A stretch of 64,000 nt of DNA from an uncultured Peptostreptococcus sp. (lineage in GTDB: Bacteria > Bacillota > Clostridia > Peptostreptococcales > Peptostreptococcaceae), in contig CAAEUW010000018.1 in assembly GCA_900759325.1 (NCBI GenBank), positions 1-64,000 on the forward strand, read 5' to 3'. The notes under the pieces were generated by a model, which was not told the DNA's origin, did no database searches, and saw nothing but the letters and a program-made list of their open reading frames with translations. Of this stretch, positions 37,031-46,020 are shown one piece after another (position 1 is the stretch's first letter; each line of letters starts with the position of its first letter). The position numbers and the translations under genes are program-made.

Positions 37031-37555
37031 CTATACTGTTTCTGGTTCTGGATAATCAACACCAAATGTGTCGACAGTAACCTTCTTGATTTTCTGGTCA
37101 GCTACTGGCTTGTCACCGAAAGTAGTTTCTGTTCCAGCTATTTCATCTACTATATCCATTCCTTCTACAACTCTACCAAAGCCGGCATACTGGCCATCTA
37201 GGTGAGGAGAGTTCTGGTGCATGATAAAGAACTGAGATCCTGCTGAGTTAGGATTCATAGCCCTAGCCATAGATAGGACACCTCTTTCATGCTTTAGGTT
37301 GTTAGTGAAACCATTCATTGTGAATTCACCGGCTATTGTATAGCCAGGTCCACCCATGCCTGATCCCTGAGGGCATCCACCCTGGATCATGAAGCCATTT
37401 ATTACCCTATGGAAAATTAGGCCGTCATAGTAACCCTTCTTTATTAATGAGATAAAGTTGTTTACTGAGTTTGGAGCTATATTTGGCAACAACTCTGCCT
37501 TTATTACTCCGCCATTTTCCATTTCTATTGTTACTAGTGGATTTTTAATTTCCAT
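37031..37555 (-). CDS. Cyclophilin-type peptidyl-prolyl isomerase
   Basis: The 174-residue cytosolic cyclophilin (no signal peptide) speeds proline isomerisation in folding. Core motifs are FHRVINGFMIQGG (catalytic Arg), SMARAMNPNSAGSQFFIMH, and PHLDGQYAGFGRVV. It lies 13 bases downstream of the pyrophosphatase gene on the same strand and is likely co-transcribed, with AAGAGGTG as ribosome site. Confidence 0.95.
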   Translation of the reverse strand: MEIKNPLVTIEMENGGVIKAELLPNIAPNSVNNFISLIKKGYYDGLIFHRVINGFMIQGGCPQGSGMGGPGYTIAGEFTMNGFTNNLKHERGVLSMARAMNPNSAGSQFFIMHQNSPHLDGQYAGFGRVVEGMDIVDEIAGTETTFGDKPVADQKIKKVTVDTFGVDYPEPETV

Positions 37556-37568
37556 TTTACACCTCTTT

Positions 37569-38477
37569 TTATAATTTTTCTATTTCAGGAGTTAGGTTTG
37601 GAACTAACTGCTTCTTTCTAGATACTAGACCCTCTACAAAGGCACCCTGAACTGGTTCTACCTTGAAGGCATTCCTTACTATTTCGTCTGGAGACTTGTA
37701 TAGTAGGTAAGATCCCTCATTGATGATGTCTGTGATAGCTAGGTATAGCATATCATAGTCAGTGCTATTGATGTAGTCTAGGTATTCATCCTTTTTGCTT
37801 AGGACAGAGTCTATATCAAGAGTCATTACCTGACCAATACCAACCTTCTTGCTGCCCATATCAAAGGCCTTGAAGTCCATGTTTACTATTTCTTCTATGC
37901 TGTAGCCCTCTAGTGAAGTACCAGCCTTGAACATTTCCATACCGTAGGCTTCGTAGTCAACGCCAGCTATCTTAGCTAGGTCCTTACCAGCTGCTATATC
38001 ATCTTCAGTAGTAGTTGGTGACCTGAATATCAATGTATCAGAAAGAATTGCTGACAACATTAGGCCTGCAATTGGCTTAGTTATTTCTACATCATTTTCC
38101 TTGTACATATAGTAAAGGATAGTGTTTGTACATCCAACTGGTCTAAGAGTTACGCTTAGTGGAGCTGGAGTAGTTATTCCACCTAGCTTGTGGTGGTCAA
38201 CTATTTCTACTATTGTAGCATTTTCTAGTCCGTCAACACTCTGGCCATATTCATTGTGGTCAACTAGACAACATAGGTCGCCTTCCTTTACTGATTCTAA
38301 TAGCTTAGGAGCTTCAACGCCAAAGTAGTCTAGGACGAATTCTGCTTCCTTTCTAAGTTCACCTAGGCAACATGCAACTGCATCGACACCTAGAGACTTT
38401 TTAAAATTTGTCATTACCAAACTTGAACAGATTGAATCTGTGTCTGGGTTTTTATGACCAAATACTAATAAACTCAT
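37569..38477 (-). CDS. ppaC: Manganese-dependent inorganic pyrophosphatase
   Basis: This family II (DHH) pyrophosphatase hydrolyses PPi. In 302 residues it has GHKNPDTDSICSS at the N-terminus (metal ligands), DHNEYGQS, the DHH motif VDHHKLGG, and the C-terminal phosphate-binding SRKKQLVP. There is no CBS pair or DRTGG domain, so it is the short unregulated form. It heads a two-gene unit with the cyclophilin. Confidence 0.96.
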   Translation of the reverse strand: MSLLVFGHKNPDTDSICSSLVMTNFKKSLGVDAVACCLGELRKEAEFVLDYFGVEAPKLLESVKEGDLCCLVDHNEYGQSVDGLENATIVEIVDHHKLGGITTPAPLSVTLRPVGCTNTILYYMYKENDVEITKPIAGLMLSAILSDTLIFRSPTTTEDDIAAGKDLAKIAGVDYEAYGMEMFKAGTSLEGYSIEEIVNMDFKAFDMGSKKVGIGQVMTLDIDSVLSKKDEYLDYINSTDYDMLYLAITDIINEGSYLLYKSPDEIVRNAFKVEPVQGAFVEGLVSRKKQLVPNLTPEIEKL

Positions 38478-38666
38478 TTTTTCATACCCCTTTCAACTTT
38501 TCGATTTATTGATAAAATCACTTTCATGATTCCTTTTCCTATTTTATTATACCAAAAAAACTGGTCAATTAGTATATTTGACCCTATATTTATTCCTACA
38601 AATATGCAATATTTTATGATATCATTAAATATAAGTTATAAAGCATATGAAAAGAGTGAGCAAATA

Positions 38667-39923
38667 ATGGTGAATAATAATATAAATAATACACTTGTAA
38701 ATAATAAAAATACAGAAAAAATAAATATAAAGAATGACTCTAAGTTACCAGTTAAGCCAGCCAAGGTAAACTACCAAAAGGAGCTAGAAAAGATCCTAAA
38801 GAAGGTAGAAGAGGAAGGGACCTGTCCAAGCCTACTTTTACATTCCTGTTGTGGTCCGTGCAGCTCCTATGTGCTAGAATACCTAGGCCAGTATTTTGAG
38901 ATTACAGTCTTTTACTATAATCCAAATATCTACCCATCTGAGGAGTACTGGTATAGGGTTGATGAGCAGAAGAAGATAATAGACCTGACTAGGACCAAAT
39001 ACCCTATTCATATGATAGAGGGTGCCTATGAGATAGACAGGTTTTATGAAACTATAGCTGGTATGGAGGACCTGCCAGAGGGTGGGGCCAGGTGTCACAG
39101 GTGCTATGAGCTGAGGATGTCTGAGGCTGCTAAGCTGGCCAAAGAAGAGGGCTTTGACTACTTCACTACCACCCTTACTATCAGTCCCCACAAGAATTCC
39201 CAAGTCCTAAATAGGATAGGCCAGGAGGTTGGAGAAAGATTGGGTGTAAGACATCTGCCTTCTGACTTCAAGAAGAATAATGGCTATAAGAGGTCTTGCC
39301 AACTGACTAGTGACTTTGGTATGTACAGACAGGACTACTGTGGATGTGAGTATTCCATGAAGGAGACTATGAGGAGAAGGAAAAAGAAGCTAAGAGATGA
39401 TATGAAGGTCCTTAATGAAGGTCTAGACCTAGAATATATGGTCCAGGCTGACCAGATCATATTTGACAAGCTATACGGGAGGCCAGAGTATCTTGACTCG
39501 AGGGTGATTTTTACCTATGCTGGTAGGTATCCTGAAATAAACACTCTGGATTTTATAAATAAGGCCCTTGATGATGGAAAGGTAGTAGCAGTACCATATT
39601 GTAGCGACAAGGAGACAATGAAGGCCTATGAAATCCAATCTACAAGTCAATTGCTAACAAATTCCTTTGGTGTCCTGGAGCCAGATATCAGTATATGTAA
39701 TGAGCTTGATATAGATGATATAGACCTCATCCTAGTATCTTGCTGTACTGCTGATAAGAAGGGGGCCAGGCTGGGCTTTGGTAGGGGCTACTATGATAGG
39801 TTCTTGCCTAAGACTAGGGCAGAAAAGCTACTCTTGATTAGGTCCAAGCAGGTCTCAGAGGACATACCAATGGAGGACCACGATCTAGTAATAGACAAGT
39901 TGATTAGTGAAATAGAACTTTAA
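38667..39923 (+). CDS. QueH epoxyqueuosine reductase fused to 5-formyl-THF cyclo-ligase
   Basis: The chosen ATG (38667) follows AAAGAGTGAG; an upstream ATG at 38526 adds an AT-rich, non-conserved 47 residues. An Asn-rich start precedes a QueH (DUF208) domain: HSCCGPCSSYVLEYL, YYNPNIYPSEEY, ARCHRCYELRM and CGCEYS give the iron-cluster cysteines. QueH makes the last step of queuosine tRNA modification. The second half (from about MRRRKKKLRDDMK) matches a whole 5-formyltetrahydrofolate cyclo-ligase, including FGVLEPD and RLGFGRGYYDRFL. The join of these two enzymes is unusual. Confidence 0.85.
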   Translation: MVNNNINNTLVNNKNTEKINIKNDSKLPVKPAKVNYQKELEKILKKVEEEGTCPSLLLHSCCGPCSSYVLEYLGQYFEITVFYYNPNIYPSEEYWYRVDEQKKIIDLTRTKYPIHMIEGAYEIDRFYETIAGMEDLPEGGARCHRCYELRMSEAAKLAKEEGFDYFTTTLTISPHKNSQVLNRIGQEVGERLGVRHLPSDFKKNNGYKRSCQLTSDFGMYRQDYCGCEYSMKETMRRRKKKLRDDMKVLNEGLDLEYMVQADQIIFDKLYGRPEYLDSRVIFTYAGRYPEINTLDFINKALDDGKVVAVPYCSDKETMKAYEIQSTSQLLTNSFGVLEPDISICNELDIDDIDLILVSCCTADKKGARLGFGRGYYDRFLPKTRAEKLLLIRSKQVSEDIPMEDHDLVIDKLISEIEL

Positions 39924-40001
39924 AAAAGAGGAATATATATGATTAAATAGAAATAGATAAATAATAAGAATATAAATTAAGAAATATATAAGCAAGAACT
40001 G

Positions 40002-40083
40002 TATAAATGAGTAAGAATATAAATTAAGAACTATATAAAAAAGAACTATATAAAAAAGAACTATATAAATGAGTAAGAATATA
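40002..40083 (+). repeat. AT-rich short tandem repeats upstream of the ABC exporter
   Basis: A 20-bp sequence (40002-40021) recurs exactly at 40064-40083. Between them lie three 15-bp units based on AAGAACTATATAAA (starting 40026, 40041, 40056). No gene, terminator or clear promoter is seen in 39924-40155 apart from these. Confidence 0.8.
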
Positions 40084-40155
40084 GGCAGGCAAGTCTATAT
40101 GGAATACGTAGAGATAGATCATATTAGGATAATGTAATTGGTTAGGAGTTTAAAA

Positions 40156-40965
40156 ATGATAAGAATTGAGAACTTGACTAAAAATTATGGAGCTACTATG
40201 GCTCTTGATAACCTGAATTTAACTATAAATGATGGGGAGATATTTGGTCTGATTGGTCATAATGGAGCAGGTAAGTCAACTACTATCAAGTCCCTAGTGA
40301 GCATTCTAGAGTCTACGAGTGGTCAAATATACTTTGATGACCTAGATTTAAAGAGTAATAGGGATATGATTAAGAAGATGATAGGTTATGTTCCTGACAG
40401 CCCGGACATGTTTTTGAAGCTGCCAGTGACTAGCTACTGGAAGTTTATAGCCAGTGTATTTGGGATTGACAAGGACCTGAGAGAAGAGAGGATAAAAAGC
40501 CTATGCCAGATTTTCTCCTTGGAGGTAAAGGCTACAACGAGGATAGAAGAGTGCTCACATGGTATGAGACAGAAGGTATTTTTGATAGGTGCCCTAATTT
40601 CAGATCCAAAGATATGGATTTTAGATGAGCCTATGACTGGTCTAGACCCTCAGTCTGCCTATAATCTTAAAGAGCTAATGAAGGACCATGCAAGCCAGGG
40701 TAATACAGTCTTGTTTTCTACCCATGTTCTAGAGGTAGCAGAGCAGCTGTGTGATAGGATAGGTATACTTAGCAAGGGGAGGATTCTTTTCCTTGGAACG
40801 ATGGATGAATTAAAGGATAGGCACCCAGGCCAGTCTCTTGAAGACATATACCTGGCTATGGTAAACCACAAGCCACAGGATACTGCTGGCAGGGATGAGG
40901 CAAGTATTTATAATAATGTTATAGCTGATAAGGTGTCACAGGGACCGGAAGCTGAAGAAAAGTAG
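40156..40965 (+). CDS. ABC exporter ATP-binding protein
   Basis: The start at 40156 follows TAGGAGT. The 269 residues show Walker A GHNGAGKST, the signature CSHGMRQKVFLIGAL (SHGMR in place of LSGGQ, common in ABC-2 exporters), Walker B WILDEPMTGLDP and the H-loop STHVLEVAEQ. It drives the membrane protein encoded 8 bases downstream. The substrate could be a peptide, antibiotic or polysaccharide; the sequence does not say. Confidence 0.92.
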   Translation: MIRIENLTKNYGATMALDNLNLTINDGEIFGLIGHNGAGKSTTIKSLVSILESTSGQIYFDDLDLKSNRDMIKKMIGYVPDSPDMFLKLPVTSYWKFIASVFGIDKDLREERIKSLCQIFSLEVKATTRIEECSHGMRQKVFLIGALISDPKIWILDEPMTGLDPQSAYNLKELMKDHASQGNTVLFSTHVLEVAEQLCDRIGILSKGRILFLGTMDELKDRHPGQSLEDIYLAMVNHKPQDTAGRDEASIYNNVIADKVSQGPEAEEK

Positions 40966-40973
40966 GTGATACT

Positions 40974-42701
40974 ATGTTTAAGATCTTTAAGAACCCTATT
41001 TTCAAGCAGGTTTTCTATTTTAACCTGCTATACTCAAACCCAACTATAACGGCCAATGCTATGAATAAAAAGCGTTATGGAGACACTCCGGAGGAAATAT
41101 TTAGGGGCCTATTAACAAAGTCATACTTAATGTCTAGTCTATTTATTTTTATAGTCTATACCCTAGTATTTTTGGTAGCTCCCCTAAGAGAGGCTCCCTA
41201 TATTCTAGACTATATTTTACTTGTCTTCTTTTTACTATCAGTGTTACAGACCTTTACACATTACTTTAATGTATTTTATGTCAGTAAGGATATAGAAGGA
41301 TATATGGCCCTGCCTATAGAAGAGAGCATCATTTATAAGGCAAAGATGGCAGTTGTAGCTATAGGAACTATCCAGATGGCCATACCAGTTTGGTCAACAT
41401 CAGCTATTTATGGATATAAAATGGGACTAGGTCCTATGTCCATACTTTACGGTTTTATTGAATTTATCCTGGCAGGGGCATTGGTAGTCATAGTAAATAT
41501 GATCTTGATGGAGCTATTGGCCAAGACCTCAGTCCTATACAGGTTTAAAAATGGCATAATAACGACAATAAATATAGTGGCCTCTATATCGAATATAGCC
41601 ATAATAATTTTCCTACAAACCTCAAGGGCTAGAAACCTTGATGTATACCAGCTTGGAGGCAAGGAAGATTATGGAATTCTCTCAGGCTTGATGAAATCAC
41701 ACCTGGGAAACTTCCTTCTAATAGGAGTTATGGCCATTGTAATATTTGGTGTATACGCAGTCTTAATGAGGTCTGTAAATGGAAGGTTCTACATGTATAT
41801 AAGAAGGATACAGGAAGGGCCTGGCCAAAGGACGTCTATAAAGGAAAATGTAAAAGCCCAGCCTGATGGGGTGGACCTAGAAAGGGGGGCAAGTGTAGAC
41901 CTATTTGGAGAGTCAAAAGTGGCCGGTCAAACCGACAAGACTTCTAAGGCTAAGAAGGACAAGAATGATGCTTGCTCGAGTCTAGGGGTAAGCCTATTCA
42001 AGTATAATTTAGGTCTGATAAATGATCCTACTGTAATTACGCAGTCAATTGTTATGACCTGTATTATGCCAATATTCGTCCTACTTCCTAGCTTTTTAAA
42101 TGCTGGTAAAGATGGGAACTTTTTAAGTATAATGAGAGACAATAGTGGTATGGCATCGGCCTTAATAGCACTTGTGGTAGCCATATTTACTAATGCTATG
42201 TCAACTAGTTTGCCAAGTATAATAGTGTCCTTGGACAGGGAAAACTACAACTATATAAAGAGTCTACCTATTAGCAGAAAAAAATATTTTATGTCCAAGC
42301 TAATATTCTCTATAGCTGTAAATTCTATACTTCCTTTGCTGATGCTAGTTGGTGCCTACATATATATAGGTATACCAGTCCTTGATATAGTTTATGCCCT
42401 AGTACTATTTATAATTATGGTAGTATCTATATCTTCATTATGGCTGATTTATGACTTCAAAAATATTGTTACAGACTGGCAAAATGTATCTGATATATAT
42501 GGCAGGATGAATAAGGCCGTGGGATTTTTACTTACATTTTTGATATTCTTTGTATGTATGATTCTTGTAATTTTCCTAGGCTTCATAGTAAGTCTTGGTT
42601 TCGGAGCCCAGATTAGGACTGCATTTACAATATTGTCACTTGCATTTGCAGCATTTTCCATATCTAGGGTGATTAATTTTACAAAAAAAGCAAACTACTA
42701 G
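40974..42701 (+). CDS. ABC-2 type permease, large two-block membrane protein
   Basis: The 575-residue protein has about 12 hydrophobic segments in two blocks (about 50-260 and 350-575) separated by a polar loop rich in Lys and Asp (about 275-335). That layout, with the ATPase gene just upstream and no other partner, fits a full-length ABC exporter permease. No substrate-specific motif is visible. It starts after AGGTGAT and ends before a strong terminator. Confidence 0.85.
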   Translation: MFKIFKNPIFKQVFYFNLLYSNPTITANAMNKKRYGDTPEEIFRGLLTKSYLMSSLFIFIVYTLVFLVAPLREAPYILDYILLVFFLLSVLQTFTHYFNVFYVSKDIEGYMALPIEESIIYKAKMAVVAIGTIQMAIPVWSTSAIYGYKMGLGPMSILYGFIEFILAGALVVIVNMILMELLAKTSVLYRFKNGIITTINIVASISNIAIIIFLQTSRARNLDVYQLGGKEDYGILSGLMKSHLGNFLLIGVMAIVIFGVYAVLMRSVNGRFYMYIRRIQEGPGQRTSIKENVKAQPDGVDLERGASVDLFGESKVAGQTDKTSKAKKDKNDACSSLGVSLFKYNLGLINDPTVITQSIVMTCIMPIFVLLPSFLNAGKDGNFLSIMRDNSGMASALIALVVAIFTNAMSTSLPSIIVSLDRENYNYIKSLPISRKKYFMSKLIFSIAVNSILPLLMLVGAYIYIGIPVLDIVYALVLFIIMVVSISSLWLIYDFKNIVTDWQNVSDIYGRMNKAVGFLLTFLIFFVCMILVIFLGFIVSLGFGAQIRTAFTILSLAFAAFSISRVINFTKKANY

Positions 42702-42738
42702 GTGGGATAGGAGGACTATCTATCCTAGTTAAGAAGAT

Positions 42739-42783
42739 GGGTACAGGCTCTTAACCTATAGGGAGCCTGTACCCTATTTTTAT
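42739..42783 (+). terminator. Strong terminator after the ABC exporter
   Basis: A perfect 12-bp GC-rich stem (GGGTACAGGCTC with GAGCCTGTACCC) with a 12-base loop is followed by TATTTTTAT. Confidence 0.92.
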
Positions 42784-42921
42784 AAAAAATGAAATTTGGT
42801 TGCATTTGCAATGTTGTTTTCATTTCTTTTAGTGTATAGTATAGGTAAGGGATAATGTAAGTAAAAAAAAGACAAAAAGTATATAAAGTATTTAGCTTAG
42901 TTAAAATTAGGAGGTAGTTTT

Positions 42922-44148
42922 ATGAACAAGTATTTTTCAATAAATGACAAGATATATGATATAGTGGAAAAGAATCCGAGGGCTTTAGACTTCTTGACAG
43001 CCAATGGCTTTGAACAGTTTATGGACCAGTCTATATTTGATAAGATGGCCAAGACTGTAAGTCTATCAATGGCCCTTAAACTAAAGAGGATGAACGTAGA
43101 CCTTTACGAGGAAAGATTGGTTTCCTATCTAGAAAGTGAGTCTACAAGTGTGGACAAGGACTTAATTGAAGAGGTTAAGACATCTAAGTCAGATATAAAT
43201 GTTGAGGGTGTTCTACCTTGCCCAATCAGGATACCACTTTTAGAAGGCTTTGAAATGTGGCTAAAGGACAACAGAGACAAGTATGCCTACTCTATAGGCT
43301 ATGAATTGAAGTCTGCCAACCTTGGTCTTGACTGGATTAAGGACCAGGTAAAGACTGGTGATGTAGACCAGATACCGGATATCCTGATGTCAGCAGGCTT
43401 TGACCTATTTTTTGATAGGGAATTGATGGGCCAGTATCTAGACAAGGATGTATTTGAAGCAGCAACTGATGAGATGAACAAGGACTTCTGTAATGATTAT
43501 ATTGACCTAAGAGACCCAAGCAAGAAGTATCTTATAACTGGTGTAGTTCCAGCAGTTTTCTTGGTAAACCTTGACGAATTAAATGGTAGAGAGGTGCCTA
43601 AGACGTGGGATGATATCTTGAGTCCAGAATTTGAAGACTCTGTAGCAGTTCCAATGGGAGACCTAGACCTATTTAATGCCCTAGTAGTCAACCTATACAA
43701 GGAATATGGTATGGATGGTATCACTAGGTTGGCTAGGTCCTACAAGAAGAGCCTACATCCAGCCCAGATGGTAAAGGCTAAGTCTAAGGGTAAGTCAGAA
43801 AATCCAGCAGTAAGTATAATACCATACTTCTTCACACAGATGATTCAGGGCAACAACCAGGTGGCAGTTTGGCCTGAGGATGGGGCAGTAATAAGTCCAA
43901 TATTTATGATAGCCAAGAAGGACAAGAAGGAAAAGACCCAGCCAATTATAGACTTCTTTATGTCTGAAGCAGTAGGTAAGGTATTTTCTGCCAACGGCAA
44001 GTTCCCATCAACAAACAAGTTGGTTGACAATGGCCTAAGCCCAGACCAGAAGTTCAAGTGGGTTGGCTGGGACTTTATAGAGAATACAGACATAGGAGCC
44101 CTATTAAGGGACTTGGAAGCCAAGTTTAATGAGGATATCCTAAAGTAG
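42922..44148 (+). CDS. Cytosolic SBP-fold protein with DUF1858-like N-terminal domain
   Basis: The 408-residue protein has no signal peptide or lipobox. Residues 1-73 resemble DUF1858 (IYDIVEKNPRALDFLTANGF, then a short all-helical part). Residues about 96-400 look like an ABC-type iron(III)/anion substrate-binding protein: LITGVVPAVFLVN, PKTWDDILSPEF, AVPMGDLDLFNALVVNL and GKVFSANGKFPSTN are typical of that fold. A binding protein kept in the cytosol is odd. A GTPase and a soluble ABC ATPase follow in the same direction, the ATPase bearing the same kind of N-terminal domain. An intracellular metal or anion carrier is a guess; function unknown. Confidence 0.75.
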   Translation: MNKYFSINDKIYDIVEKNPRALDFLTANGFEQFMDQSIFDKMAKTVSLSMALKLKRMNVDLYEERLVSYLESESTSVDKDLIEEVKTSKSDINVEGVLPCPIRIPLLEGFEMWLKDNRDKYAYSIGYELKSANLGLDWIKDQVKTGDVDQIPDILMSAGFDLFFDRELMGQYLDKDVFEAATDEMNKDFCNDYIDLRDPSKKYLITGVVPAVFLVNLDELNGREVPKTWDDILSPEFEDSVAVPMGDLDLFNALVVNLYKEYGMDGITRLARSYKKSLHPAQMVKAKSKGKSENPAVSIIPYFFTQMIQGNNQVAVWPEDGAVISPIFMIAKKDKKEKTQPIIDFFMSEAVGKVFSANGKFPSTNKLVDNGLSPDQKFKWVGWDFIENTDIGALLRDLEAKFNEDILK

Positions 44149-44285
44149 GTTTGAGAAGAAATAGAGATAGGTTGAAAAATTTTAAGTAATATTTGCAAGT
44201 CGACCTAAGTTGAATAATTATTAAAAATAATAATTATTAAAAATATAGATATATATACTGCTTATTATAAGAGAAAGGGATAAAT

Positions 44286-44981
44286 ATGAATCTAGTAGTA
44301 TTTTCTGGTCCTCCTTCATCAGGCAAGACCAGTGTAATTATAAAGACGATAGATGCCTTGAAGCAACAGGGTATCAAGGTAGGGGTGGTTAAATTTGACT
44401 GCCTATATACAGACGATGACGTCCTATATGAAAGGGCTGGAGTCCCTGTTAGAAAGGGCCTATCAGGGGCCCTTTGTCCAGACCACTTCTTCGTATCAAA
44501 TATCGAAGAGGTAGTAAAGTGGGGTACAGACAATGACTTAGACCTACTTATAACAGAATCAGCAGGTCTTTGTAACAGGTGTTCTCCTTATATCAAAGAG
44601 ATAAAGGGTGTCTGTGTTATAGACAACCTTTCAGGTATAAATACACCAAAGAAGATAGGGCCTATGCTAAAGGCTGCAGACATAGTAATAATAACAAAGG
44701 GTGATATAGTATCCCAGGCAGAGAGGGAGGTTTTTGCATCGAAGGTAAATTCAGTAAACCCAACGGCCATAACTATGCATGTAAATGGTCTTACTGGCCA
44801 GGGAACTTACGAGCTAAGTACCCTATTGATGGATGAGAAGAAGGAAATATCTACAGTAAAGGGTATGAAGCTGAGATTCCCGATGCCATCAGCCTTATGC
44901 TCCTACTGTCTAGGTGAAACTAGGATAGGTGAGCAGTACCAGATGGGTAATGTTAGAAAAATGGACCTAGAGGACAAGTAA
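44286..44981 (+). CDS. HypB/CobW-like GTPase with CxxC pairs
   Basis: The 231-residue P-loop protein has Walker A GPPSSGKTS (8-16), the switch-like ITESAGLC and a G4-type TKGD (137-140). Conserved-looking cysteines stand at 39, 64, 96, 99 (CNRC) and 205, 208 (CSYC). This resembles HypB and UreG-type SIMIBI GTPases that hand metal (often nickel) to enzymes, but the usual His-rich or HypB N-terminal CxxCGC is absent. It stands between the SBP-fold gene and the ABC ATPase, 18 bases before the latter. Metal or cofactor delivery is inference. Confidence 0.78.
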   Translation: MNLVVFSGPPSSGKTSVIIKTIDALKQQGIKVGVVKFDCLYTDDDVLYERAGVPVRKGLSGALCPDHFFVSNIEEVVKWGTDNDLDLLITESAGLCNRCSPYIKEIKGVCVIDNLSGINTPKKIGPMLKAADIVIITKGDIVSQAEREVFASKVNSVNPTAITMHVNGLTGQGTYELSTLLMDEKKEISTVKGMKLRFPMPSALCSYCLGETRIGEQYQMGNVRKMDLEDK

Positions 44982-44999
44982 AGGGATGGAGGAAGAGAA

Positions 45000-45995
45000 A
45001 TGAATGAAATAGAAAAGTTAAAAATTGCGGATCTTCTAGAAAAGTATCCTTTTGTAGAGTCCTATTTTGAAGAAAATAAGCTAGATGTTGTAGGCTTTGA
45101 GGACAAGACCTTTGTAGAATTTTTAGACCACTTTTCCCTAGAGGAAGTGGAGGATATGGCCCTAGATCTTAACAAGATGACTATAGACCTAGTGGAGTAT
45201 ATCAAGCAGATGAAGGACTTCTTGGGTATAGAGGATTCAAATACGGTTGATGTATTGACAATTATACCAGGCCAGGACAAGTCTGGTAACAAGGAAGGTT
45301 TTGACAGGCTGGATATTAAAAAGTCTGAGATGATAGCCATAGTAGGACCAACAGGTTCAGGCAAGTCAAGGCTTTTGGCAGATATAGAGTGGACTGCCCA
45401 GTGCGACACTCCTACTAAGAGAACAATAATGATAAATGGAGAATATCCAGACAAAAAGTGGAGATTTTCTTCAAACAACAAGCTGGTAGCCCAGCTATCA
45501 CAGAATATGAACTTTGTAATGGACCTGTCTGTTAGAGACTTCCTAGAGCTACATGCAAGGTCTAGGATGGTAGAGGACATCGACCAGACGGTTGACAAGA
45601 TAATAGAAGAGGCTAACAAGCTGGCTGGAGAGCAGTTTAAGATGGATACACAGATAACTGCCTTGAGTGGTGGCCAGTCTAGGGCCTTGATGATAGCTGA
45701 TACGGCCATCCTATCATCATCACCTATAGTCTTGATAGACGAGATAGAAAATGCCGGTATAGATAGGAAAAAGGCCTTGGAATTATTGGTATCATCTGAT
45801 AAGATAGTCTTGATGGCAACTCATGACCCTACACTTGCCCTATTGGCAGATAGGAGAATAGTTATCCAGAATGGTGGTATTTTCAAGATAATAGAAACTA
45901 GCCCAGAGGAAAAAGAGAAGTTGTCAGAGCTAGAGGAAATGGATAGGAAAATCCAAGAAATGAGAAGGGCCCTTAGGTACGGTGAAAGAGTATAA
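45000..45995 (+). CDS. Soluble ABC ATPase with DUF1858-like N-terminal domain
   Basis: The 331-residue protein begins with a helical domain (1-75; IADLLEKYPFVESYFEENKL) similar to that of the SBP-fold protein two genes upstream. The ABC domain has Walker A GPTGSGKS (116-123), Q-loop near 165, signature LSGGQ (222-226), Walker B IDE (Glu248) and H-loop His275. Instead of a permease its neighbours are a GTPase and a cytosolic binding protein, so it may be a machine for protein or cofactor remodelling. The closest loose analogy is AtwA-type soluble ABC proteins; this is only an idea. Confidence 0.78.
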   Translation: MNEIEKLKIADLLEKYPFVESYFEENKLDVVGFEDKTFVEFLDHFSLEEVEDMALDLNKMTIDLVEYIKQMKDFLGIEDSNTVDVLTIIPGQDKSGNKEGFDRLDIKKSEMIAIVGPTGSGKSRLLADIEWTAQCDTPTKRTIMINGEYPDKKWRFSSNNKLVAQLSQNMNFVMDLSVRDFLELHARSRMVEDIDQTVDKIIEEANKLAGEQFKMDTQITALSGGQSRALMIADTAILSSSPIVLIDEIENAGIDRKKALELLVSSDKIVLMATHDPTLALLADRRIVIQNGGIFKIIETSPEEKEKLSELEEMDRKIQEMRRALRYGERV

Positions 45996-46020
45996 GCTTG
46001 AGGGGGAATCAGGTGATATT

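Noticed and set aside
38526..38666. 47-residue extension of the QueH fusion
   Set aside because: AT-rich, unlike QueH, and likely the promoter region; the ATG at 38667 is more plausible.
45062..45709. Minus-strand ORF of 215 codons inside the soluble ABC ATPase gene
   Set aside because: Antisense shadow; the plus-strand frame holds all ABC motifs.
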